Below the pieces are notes generated by a model. That model ran no database searches. It was not told the DNA's origin and was given only the letters and a program-made list of their open reading frames with translations. 7,349 nt of DNA from an uncultured Clostridia bacterium. GTDB lineage: Bacteria; Bacillota; Clostridia; Oscillospirales; CAG-272. Made by a program: the position numbers and the translations under genes. Positions 1 through 5,133 of this stretch are shown here, one piece after another. The DNA lies in NCBI GenBank assembly GCA_947652805.1, contig CANTEM010000057.1, positions 1 through 7,349 of the forward strand, in the 5' to 3' direction. The stretch's first letter is position 1. Each line of letters opens with the position of its first letter.

Positions 1-47
1 GCAAGAACGCACACGTCCAAAAGTCCGCGTTTCAATTGCATATCCAT
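1..47 (-). CDS. PadR-family transcriptional regulator, N-terminal 15 codons only
   Basis: The visible N-terminus reads MDMQLKRGLLDVCVL and the gene continues past the left edge. This opening is typical of small PadR-family winged-helix repressors (usually about 100-115 aa), where it forms the first helix before a 'SYGYxI' motif that would lie outside the window. The ATG at 47-45 is chosen because a perfect AGGAGG lies 7 nt upstream (complement of 55-60); the second ATG (41-39) is less well placed. A consensus-like promoter overlapped by a long inverted repeat sits directly upstream, which fits an autoregulated local repressor. In Firmicutes such genes often precede small membrane-protein genes that they control, but none is visible here. 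Identification rests on only 15 residues plus the operator context, so it is good but not certain. Confidence 0.75.
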   Translation of the reverse strand, partial: MDMQLKRGLLDVCVL

Positions 48-63
48 TTATATACCTCCTGTT

Positions 64-99
64 ATATTATACTATACAAAACATAGTATAATATGTCAA
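64..99 (-). promoter_or_regulatory. Promoter of the padR-like gene with overlapping palindromic operator
   Basis: Read on the minus strand, TTGACA (complement of 94-99) and TATAGT (complement of 71-76) are separated by exactly 17 bp, a near-consensus sigma-A promoter. Over the same bases lies a perfect inverted repeat: ATATTATACTAT (64-75), a 7-bp spacer, then ATAGTATAATAT (83-94). It contains ATACT and AGTAT half sites spaced 11 bp apart, close to the ATACT-N10-AGTAT box I recall for PadR proteins of Bacillus and Listeria. The operator fills the spacer and the -10, so bound repressor would exclude RNA polymerase. Autorepression is inferred. Confidence 0.75.
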
Positions 100-120
100 G
101 GGGTATTTGAAAAATCCAAG

Positions 121-150
121 AAAAAACTCCCTCTTGGCGGTGGGGGAGTC
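121..150 (-). terminator. Intrinsic terminator downstream of mecA (possibly bidirectional)
   Basis: ACTCCC (126-131) pairs with GGGAGT (144-149), with possible extra G-U and C-G pairs inside. On the minus strand the hairpin is followed by six T (complement of 121-126), giving a standard rho-independent terminator 22 nt beyond the mecA stop codon. On the plus strand it is followed by C and TTTTT (151-155), so it could work in both directions. It insulates mecA from the padR-like gene. Confidence 0.8.
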
Positions 151-171
151 TTTTTGTGGTATAAATGAGCT

Positions 172-720
172 TTATGCCAGATTGGAAAGTCGGTCTACAG
201 CGTGGGTGCAAATCAGCTTACAATGCTCGGATATGTAAAACCGCACGTTACTGCGGCATTTTCGTCCGCCGAATTCAGACAGATTCGGAATATCGGTTTC
301 CAGGGTAAGAAAGTACCGTTTGCGTCTGGTGTCGGAATAAGCGCAGCTTTCATCGCTGTAGCATTGTCGGTGTATGGCTTCACATGCGATCAGCAATTTA
401 TTCAGACAGTCGAAGCTATAGACATAAAAAAACTTCTTATTACTGGACTGGGATTGCAGGTTTATTTTGGTAGTATCTCCCAGTTTGGTTACAAACATTT
501 CGCAGCCTCCTTCTTTTGAGGGGAAAATCTGAACGAACACTTTTGCACCTGCAGCATTGAATCCACAGCATTCCCGGGCGTCTGCCAAAATTTTGCGGAA
601 TGCACAGCGGGATTGGGCGCTCCCGCTGTCCAGCATATCGCAGCTGATTGCATAATGCTCCATATCTACCGGTGACAGCATTATTTTCAGTTTTTCACCG
701 TTAATCATAATCACTTCCAT
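172..720 (-). CDS. mecA: Adaptor protein MecA-like (ClpC adaptor)
   Basis: This 182-aa protein resembles the MecA/YpbH adaptors, which in Bacillus deliver substrates such as ComK to the ClpC-ClpP protease in the cytosol (unrelated to the methicillin-resistance gene of the same name). The N-terminal substrate-binding domain spans about residues 1-80, opening NGEKLKIMLSPVDM and ending with the characteristic GGCEMFVTKL (71-80). A short polar linker (about 82-95) leads to the C-terminal domain, which binds ClpC in known members. It is somewhat shorter than B. subtilis MecA (about 218 aa). It has 12 cysteines (27, 39, 51, 52, 73, 105, 113, 120, 126, 155, 167, 171), unusual for the family. The ATG at 720 is the only good start; its Shine-Dalgarno (AAAGG, complement of 733-737) is 12 nt away, so initiation may be weak. 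It is divergent from deoB and followed by a terminator, so it is probably monocistronic. Its actual substrate is unknown. Confidence 0.8.
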   Translation of the reverse strand: MEVIMINGEKLKIMLSPVDMEHYAISCDMLDSGSAQSRCAFRKILADARECCGFNAAGAKVFVQIFPSKEGGCEMFVTKLGDTTKINLQSQSSNKKFFYVYSFDCLNKLLIACEAIHRQCYSDESCAYSDTRRKRYFLTLETDIPNLSEFGGRKCRSNVRFYISEHCKLICTHAVDRLSNLA

Positions 721-804
721 TCGAATACCGTGCCTTTCAACGCCTATACGGCGAAATCCGTTTTTTTGAGGGACAGTCTCCCGCTCTTAATATCTCTTAC
801 TAAT

Positions 805-810
805 ATTATA
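805..810 (-). promoter_or_regulatory. Possible -10 element for mecA in the divergent mecA-deoB spacer
   Basis: The 215-bp spacer between mecA and deoB is AT-rich around 788-812 and contains ATTATAAT, which reads as TATAAT on both strands (complement of 805-810; plus strand 807-812). For mecA this would give a leader of roughly 75-80 nt. No good -35 hexamer lies 16-19 bp upstream on either strand, so this is only a candidate. The rest of the spacer shows no gene. Confidence 0.25.
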
Positions 811-875
811 ATGCGGCAGGGCATGAAATGGTACGATAAATTTTTGGAAACGTGGGATTTTCGTGGAAGTGCGGG

Positions 876-904
876 TTGACCTGGGCTGGGACAGGTGATA
901 CTAT
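876..904 (+). promoter_or_regulatory. Promoter of deoB (extended -10)
   Basis: TTGACC (876-881) is followed after 17 bp by TACTAT (899-904). The -10 is preceded by TG plus one base (896-898), forming an extended -10 that would compensate for its imperfect hexamer. Transcription would start near 911, leaving a leader of about 25 nt before deoB. No CytR- or DeoR-type operator palindrome was recognised. Confidence 0.6.
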
Positions 905-935
905 AGTAATAAGAACGGATAAACGGAGGGTGCAC

Positions 936-2120
936 ATGAAAAGGATATTTTTAATTGTAGCGGACAGTATGGGTGTGGGAGCGGCTCCGGATGCACATAT
1001 GTACAGGAATGGGGACGGAGATGACACCGGAAGTGACACCTATGGTTCTTTGTGCGGATATAAGGGCTTTGCAGCGCCGTTTTTGACCCGAATGGGGATC
1101 GGGAATATAGAAGGTATGCCGGAGGGCAGAGTGCGTGCAGAAGCGCCGATTGGGGCTTTCGGACGGATGCGTGAGATATCTGCCGGCAAAGACACGGTAA
1201 CCGGTCACTGGGAGCTTTCCGGGATCATATCCGAAAAGGAAATGCCCACCTATCCCGGCGGATTTCCGGAGGATCTGTTGGAGCGCATTAGTAGTGTATG
1301 GAAAAGAGGGTGGCTGTGCAACCGACCTTATTCCGGCACCCAGGTAATTGCAGATTTTGGGCGTGCTCATATGGAAACGGGCAAATTGATTGTATATACC
1401 TCTGCGGACAGTGTGTTTCAGGTTGCGGCGCATGAAGGGGTAGTACCTATAGAAGAATTATACCGATGCTGCGGGGCAGCGCGGGAAATTCTGACTGGGG
1501 AACATGCTGTAGGCAGAGTGATTGCCCGCCCATTTACTGGGCAGTGGCCGGATTTTCAGAGGACGGCCAACCGCAGAGACTATGCATTGGAGCCACCGGC
1601 GGCAACGATGTGTGACCTAATCAGCACAGCGGGATTGGAGGTAATCGGGATTGGAAAAATCGGGGATATTTTTGCACATCGCGGGATTACCCGGGAAATA
1701 CACACGGTGAGCAACGCGGACGGCATGGGGAAGACGCTGGAGGCTGTGCGGCAGAGCTTTACGGGGCTTTGCTTTGTAAATCTGGTTGATTTTGATATGA
1801 AATACGGGCATCGCCGGGATACTTTGGGTTATGCAGAGGCAGTAATGGAGATGGATCGTTTTTTGCAGGAACTGTACGGGCTGCTCCGAGATGATGACTG
1901 TATGATTGTAACGGCGGATCACGGATGCGACCCGGGGCATATCGGAACGGATCATACCAGAGAATATGTGCCTGTTTTAATAGCGGGAGGGAAAATTCCT
2001 TCTGTATCTCTTGGAACACGGAGCAGCTTCGCGGATCTTGGCAAAACCTGTACGGAATTGCTTGGAATAGATGCATCGGCGCTGGCGGGAACTTCCTTTG
2101 CCATGAAATTTAAATTATAA
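936..2120 (+). CDS. deoB: Phosphopentomutase
   Basis: This 394-aa cytosolic enzyme interconverts ribose 1-phosphate and ribose 5-phosphate (and the deoxyribose forms), linking nucleoside breakdown to the pentose phosphate pathway. Length matches Firmicute DeoB. Family residues of this alkaline-phosphatase-superfamily, two-metal enzyme are all visible: D10 in VADSMGVGAAPDA, T87 in GKDTVTGHWE (equivalent to the phosphorylated threonine of the Bacillus enzyme), D158 in TSADSV, D287 and H292 in DFDMKYGH, D328-H329 in TADHG, and H340 in TDHTRE. The cap domain lies roughly at residues 100-220. The ATG at 936 is chosen because GGAGGG (925-930) sits 5 nt upstream and the protein then begins exactly at the conserved MKRIFLIVADS; the in-frame upstream ATG at 852 lacks an RBS. 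The gene has its own promoter and terminator, with no other nucleoside-salvage gene beside it. It looks intact and functional. Confidence 0.95.
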   Translation: MKRIFLIVADSMGVGAAPDAHMYRNGDGDDTGSDTYGSLCGYKGFAAPFLTRMGIGNIEGMPEGRVRAEAPIGAFGRMREISAGKDTVTGHWELSGIISEKEMPTYPGGFPEDLLERISSVWKRGWLCNRPYSGTQVIADFGRAHMETGKLIVYTSADSVFQVAAHEGVVPIEELYRCCGAAREILTGEHAVGRVIARPFTGQWPDFQRTANRRDYALEPPAATMCDLISTAGLEVIGIGKIGDIFAHRGITREIHTVSNADGMGKTLEAVRQSFTGLCFVNLVDFDMKYGHRRDTLGYAEAVMEMDRFLQELYGLLRDDDCMIVTADHGCDPGHIGTDHTREYVPVLIAGGKIPSVSLGTRSSFADLGKTCTELLGIDASALAGTSFAMKFKL

Positions 2121-2125
2121 ATAAT

Positions 2126-2152
2126 AAAAACAGCGTCAATAGACGCTTTTTT
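2126..2152 (+). terminator. Intrinsic terminator of deoB
   Basis: AGCGTC (2132-2137), loop AATA, then GACGCT (2142-2147) running into a T tract (2147-2152), beginning 5 nt after the deoB stop codon. An upstream A tract (2126-2130) makes it potentially bidirectional. It marks the border between the host gene and the virion-gene cassette, so the cassette needs its own promoter or read-through. Confidence 0.9.
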
Positions 2153-2228
2153 ATTTGCCAGCTTATTTATGTTCGTTGCAGAAATGGGAATTGTGGGCAA
2201 CCAGGGAGACGGAGAAACAGGCATACGC

Positions 2229-2234
2229 TATAAT
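2229..2234 (+). promoter_or_regulatory. Candidate -10 of the virion-gene cassette
   Basis: A perfect TATAAT lies 37 bp upstream of the scaffold start, in the 119-bp gap after the deoB terminator. The expected -35 position (about 2205-2211, GAGACG or GGAGAC) does not resemble TTGACA and there is no TG extension. A promoter here would therefore need an activator or a phage-type factor. It is the best candidate in the gap, but weak. Confidence 0.35.
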
Positions 2235-2271
2235 AGCTCCAGACTCCGCGAAGTCAGAAAGTGAGGTTGGT

Positions 2272-3021
2272 ATGAAAAGAGTTTCACTAAATTTATGCCT
2301 ATTTGGCGAAGAAAGCAGCAATGGGGCGACAGGCAGTACAGAAAGTTATGCGGAAACCGTTGATATGCAGAATTCCGATCTTTCTGCCGCACCGGTTGGC
2401 GGCAGGGAAGACGAAAAAAATCTTCAATCCGAGGTAAGCAGTAAATCTACAGATACGGATGCATCTACAGAAGATATTACAGCGAATATATCTGCACCGC
2501 AGGAGCATACACTGCCACCCGACGTAATGCGCGTTATACAAAGCCTTGCGGCAGTTTATCAATTGCAGGAAACAGACGTTGACGGAATTGCAAGCGCTTT
2601 CAACCGAACACAGGCGAGAAACGCTCTGGAGGAAAGGCTGCATCGCCGCAGTGCGGCAAGGCAATATCAGACGTTTTTAGATGAGGCAGAGGTATTGTCC
2701 AAAAAAGTTCGGGGATTTGATCTGAAAACCGAACTGGAGGACAGTCGTTTTGGCAGGCTGCTTCAATGCGGATTTTCTATGGAAGAAGCGTGGCAGACGG
2801 TGCATATGCAGCAGCTTCTTTGTGCTGCTGTGCGGCAGGCATCCGAAAATGCTGCAAAAAAAGCAGTGGACCAATATCGCCGATGGGCTGCACGGCCTGA
2901 AGAGAACGGAGTCAAGGGTCAGTCGGGAATCGCCCGTAAGACCAGCGTCGAGCATCTGACTGGGCGAGGAATACGGGATATTCTTCGTCGGGTGGAAAAA
3001 GGCGCGAAAGTAAAATTCTGA
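2272..3021 (+). CDS. Phage capsid scaffolding protein
   Basis: This 249-aa protein lies directly upstream of the major capsid gene, the usual place for a scaffold. Residues 6-12 read LNLCLFG, a peptide also found at the capsid N-terminus. Residues about 13-80 are a polar Ser/Thr/Asp/Glu-rich, probably disordered stretch. Residues about 82-206 are predicted helical, with a pattern (GFDLKTELEDSRFGRLLQCG, 148-167, then AWQTVHMQQ) I recall from scaffolds of Firmicute prophages. After a linker containing RPEENG (208-213), the protein ends in a basic helix (RGIRDILRRVEKGAKVKF, 232-249), the segment that contacts coat protein in several scaffold families. The ATG at 2272 is preferred because GTGAGG (2261-2266) lies 5 nt upstream; the open frame reaches back to 2155, but that part overlaps the deoB terminator tail and lacks an RBS. 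The acidic middle and basic tail fit a protein that binds coat transiently during prohead assembly. Confidence 0.8.
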   Translation: MKRVSLNLCLFGEESSNGATGSTESYAETVDMQNSDLSAAPVGGREDEKNLQSEVSSKSTDTDASTEDITANISAPQEHTLPPDVMRVIQSLAAVYQLQETDVDGIASAFNRTQARNALEERLHRRSAARQYQTFLDEAEVLSKKVRGFDLKTELEDSRFGRLLQCGFSMEEAWQTVHMQQLLCAAVRQASENAAKKAVDQYRRWAARPEENGVKGQSGIARKTSVEHLTGRGIRDILRRVEKGAKVKF

Positions 3022-3049
3022 TTCCGCAGCAGCGGAGAAAGGAAAAAAG

Positions 3050-4414
3050 ATGACAAAAGTATTGAGTGAGGTACTGAATTTGCAGTTGTTCGGTGCGGGA
3101 GAAGTTGTACACGGTACACAGGCGTTTGTAAATGCCAATGCACCCGAGAATAGTAAGGCATATACGGCTTCCGGCAGCGGCAGCGGATTGTCCGCAGAGA
3201 TGAAGACCTTTTATGACAAGACACTGATCGAGCTTTCCGGCCCTAGCCTTGTTTTTGATCAGTTCGGTCAGAAGCGTCCGATTCCGCAGAACGGAGGAAA
3301 AACCATTGAATTCCGCAAGTTTTCCAGTCTGCCCAAGGCACTTACTCCTATTACAGAGGGCGTTACGCCTACAGGAAGCAAGCTTACTGTTGTGCCTGTA
3401 ACGACAACGGTAGATCAGTATGGTGATTATGTGGAACTGACAGATATGATTGAACTGACCAGTGTGGATCCGATTGTTGTAGAAGCTACAAAGCAGCTGG
3501 CGGATCAAGCAGGCAGAACCATTGATACCGTTGTCCGCAATCAGATTATCGGTGGTACAAATGTATATTACTGCCCGGAGGTGTCTGCTGACGGCAAAGA
3601 AACAGAAGTCACTTCCAGAGGGGATCTGAGCGAAAAAGCAAAGCTGCGTGTAAAGGATGTATTCAAAGCCGCGGCGATCCTGAAAGCGATGAACGCTCCG
3701 TCTATCGACGGTTCTTATGTGGCAGTGATTCACCCTTATGTTGCATACGATCTGATGCAGGATGCGGAAGGACAGTGGCTGGATATTCAGAAATATACTG
3801 ATCCGGCAACCGTTTTGCAGGGTGAGATCGGTACGCTGGGCGGTGTGCGCTTTGTCCAGACAACAGAGGCAAAAGTATATCATGACGGAAACCTCAGCGC
3901 TTCTTCCAGAGATCTTACTGTGACTGCATATAACGCATCTGCGACAGACACTTCCTGTACTGCCGGCGCAGTTACTGCAAGCAGAGTGACTGTATCGGGT
4001 GCAATTACCGAAGAACTTGTAGGACGGGAGATTTATTATACTACTGCAACAAAAAAGGTACATGCAACGGTTGCCGGCGTAAATACAACTTCTAAATATA
4101 TTTATCTGGAGGAGCCTCTTACCGGTATTACCTATGCTTCCGGAGACAAGCTTTGTCCTGCCAACTGCGGCAAGGACGGCGCGGCAGTATTTGCTACCTT
4201 ATTCCTGGGCGCAAACGCCTACGGAACCACAGATATTGGCGGCGGCGGTATTGAGCACATTGTAAAGCAGAAGGGCTACGGAAATGACCCGCTGAACCAG
4301 CGTTCCTCTGTGGGCTGGAAGGCGACAAAAGCTGCTGCAAGACTGGTGGAAGAATATATGCTGCGGGTGGAATCCGGTTCTTCCTTCAATGGCAGTTCTA
4401 TTGAAACAAACTAA
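3050..4414 (+). CDS. Major capsid protein, N4-gp56 family
   Basis: This 454-aa protein is the shell-forming coat protein. It matches the N4-gp56-type family by recognisable stretches: the YDKTLIELSGPSLVFDQFGQ segment (55-74), GGKTIEFRKFSSLP (82-95), the EGVTPTGSKL region, VDQYGDYVELTDMIELTSVD (121-140), AVIHPYVAYDL (225-235), GEIGTLGGVRFVQTTEA (258-274), and a C-terminal block with LGANAYG and DPLNQRSSVGWKATKAAARL. The N-terminus carries LNLQLFG (9-15) before a Gly/Ser-rich arm (about 28-47). An insertion of roughly 95 residues (281-375), Thr/Ala/Val-rich and beta-like with three cysteines (303, 369, 373), separates the core from the C-terminal block and may be a surface domain. RBS AAAGGA (3038-3043) lies 6 nt from the ATG, 28 nt after the scaffold stop. 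The frame is uninterrupted and full length, so there is no sign of decay. Confidence 0.92.
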   Translation: MTKVLSEVLNLQLFGAGEVVHGTQAFVNANAPENSKAYTASGSGSGLSAEMKTFYDKTLIELSGPSLVFDQFGQKRPIPQNGGKTIEFRKFSSLPKALTPITEGVTPTGSKLTVVPVTTTVDQYGDYVELTDMIELTSVDPIVVEATKQLADQAGRTIDTVVRNQIIGGTNVYYCPEVSADGKETEVTSRGDLSEKAKLRVKDVFKAAAILKAMNAPSIDGSYVAVIHPYVAYDLMQDAEGQWLDIQKYTDPATVLQGEIGTLGGVRFVQTTEAKVYHDGNLSASSRDLTVTAYNASATDTSCTAGAVTASRVTVSGAITEELVGREIYYTTATKKVHATVAGVNTTSKYIYLEEPLTGITYASGDKLCPANCGKDGAAVFATLFLGANAYGTTDIGGGGIEHIVKQKGYGNDPLNQRSSVGWKATKAAARLVEEYMLRVESGSSFNGSSIETN

Positions 4415-4444
4415 TGAAATAATTTGAAAGATGAGGATGTAGTT

Positions 4445-4678
4445 ATGGCGAAAGCTTTGAAGAGTACTTCTGGAATGGAAGAAGAAACACGCACTGTGTT
4501 TATCCCCCGTAAAAACAAGAATGATACGGAGCGGTATGTGGCGGTCAATGGGGAAAATATGCTGATTCAGACAGGCAGGAACGTAGAGGTTCCCCTACGC
4601 TATGCTGAGGTGATTGAAAATTCCCTTCGGCAGGATGTGGCGGCAGAAGCATTTATTGAGGCGTACGCCAACGGCTGA
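4445..4678 (+). CDS. Small phage protein following the capsid gene
   Basis: This 77-aa protein begins MAKALKSTSG and contains VFIPRKNKNDTERYVAVNGE and a basic-to-hydrophobic IQTGRNVEVPLRYAEVI segment. Small proteins with this pattern (charged start, a 'VAVNGE...IxxGxxVxVP' beta stretch, then a helix ending in acidic and alanine residues) commonly sit right after the capsid gene in Firmicute prophages; their role is not established, and a minor head or accessory function is only inferred from position. The ATG at 4445 is chosen because GAGG (4433-4436) lies 8 nt upstream; the in-frame TTG at 4424 has no RBS. No signal peptide or membrane segment is visible. Confidence 0.7.
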   Translation: MAKALKSTSGMEEETRTVFIPRKNKNDTERYVAVNGENMLIQTGRNVEVPLRYAEVIENSLRQDVAAEAFIEAYANG

Positions 4679-4697
4679 CGACCTCATATTACAGAAT

Positions 4698-4726
4698 GGG
4701 CTATGGCGCGTTTTGCGTCATAGCCC
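4698..4726 (+). other. Strong intercistronic hairpin inside the virion operon
   Basis: GGGCTATGGCGC (4698-4709) pairs with GCGTCATAGCCC (4715-4726): 12 pairs including one G-U, closed by a 5-nt loop (GTTTT). It lies 19 nt after one stop codon and 22 nt before the next start. It is followed by AAAAAAG, not by T, on the plus strand, and by no T tract on the minus strand, so it does not look like an intrinsic terminator. A role in mRNA stability or processing, setting relative gene dosage, is inferred. Confidence 0.75.
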
Positions 4727-4748
4727 AAAAAAGAAAGAGGGGATTTGT

Positions 4749-5120
4749 ATGACTGTCAATGAAGCGATTGCCCGGTGCGATGAGATGATCGGGGATACCT
4801 GCGGCAGAGAAGCAAAGCTGCGCTGGCTATCCGATGTGGAGTCTATGGTGTATCAGGAAATTATCTGTACCCATGAAGGATCTTATAACAGGGGAAATTG
4901 GCGGCCTTTTTCCGCAGATGATGGGGAACGGGAACTGCTTGCGCAGGATCCTTACGGAGAACTATATGTATTTTATCTGATGATGCGTTCCAACTTGCTG
5001 CTGCAGGATATGAATCAGTACAACAATGCCGCCGCGTTGTTTGCGTCGTCGTATACCTCCTTTGCAGATTGGTACAATCGAACCCATATGCCACTATCTG
5101 TGGGTGATATTGTTTTATGA
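4749..5120 (+). CDS. Phage head-tail connector-like protein
   Basis: This 123-aa protein begins MTVNEAIARCDEMIGD and continues KLRWLSDVESMVYQEIICTH, then DPYGELYVFYLMMRSN (residues about 66-81), a YNNAAALFASSYTSFADWYN stretch and the ending RTHMPLSVGDIVL. This helical layout and the wording 'KLRWLSDxE...ELYVxYL...YNRTHMP' are familiar from small proteins encoded between capsid and tail genes in Firmicute phages, usually interpreted as head-completion or adaptor proteins that dock on the portal ring. Function here is inferred from family resemblance and position. The ATG at 4749 has AGAGGGG (4736-4742) 6 nt upstream. The open frame extends back to 4614 across the hairpin, but that part overlaps the previous gene and has no RBS. 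It ends 13 nt before the next start. Confidence 0.75.
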   Translation: MTVNEAIARCDEMIGDTCGREAKLRWLSDVESMVYQEIICTHEGSYNRGNWRPFSADDGERELLAQDPYGELYVFYLMMRSNLLLQDMNQYNNAAALFASSYTSFADWYNRTHMPLSVGDIVL

Positions 5121-5133
5121 CGTGGGGTGTGAT

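Noticed and set aside
202..519. Plus-strand open frame opposite mecA
   Set aside because: The minus-strand frame has clear MecA features and its own terminator; the plus frame has no family resemblance.
770..782. GGGA-CAGTC-TCCC small hairpin near a T7 run in the mecA-deoB spacer
   Set aside because: The stem is only 4 bp and the T run precedes it on the plus strand and becomes A on the minus strand, so it is not a terminator in either direction.
852..935. N-terminal extension of deoB to an upstream ATG at 852
   Set aside because: It crosses the deduced promoter, lacks an RBS, and the conserved family start is at 936.
2222..2230. CATACGCTA resembling the -10 of the sporulation sigma factor K (CATA-N3-TA)
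   Set aside because: A short degenerate match that overlaps TATAAT, with no convincing -35 partner; likely chance.
2155..2271. N-terminal extension of the scaffold to 2155
   Set aside because: It would begin at the end of the deoB terminator without an RBS and would displace the N-terminal LNLCLFG motif from its usual place.
2100..2272. Search for a prophage attachment site at the deoB 3' end
   Set aside because: No integrase gene, tRNA gene or paired direct repeat is visible in the window, so no attachment site can be supported.
2912..4063. Long minus-strand open frame (383 codons) opposite the scaffold end and capsid gene
   Set aside because: It is antisense to a clear capsid gene, is rich in Cys/His/Arg/Ser as expected of a shadow frame, has no recognisable domain and no RBS.
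4679..4748. Reading the 4698-4726 hairpin as an intrinsic terminator
   Set aside because: There is no T tract on either strand, and the next gene follows immediately with a good RBS in the same direction.
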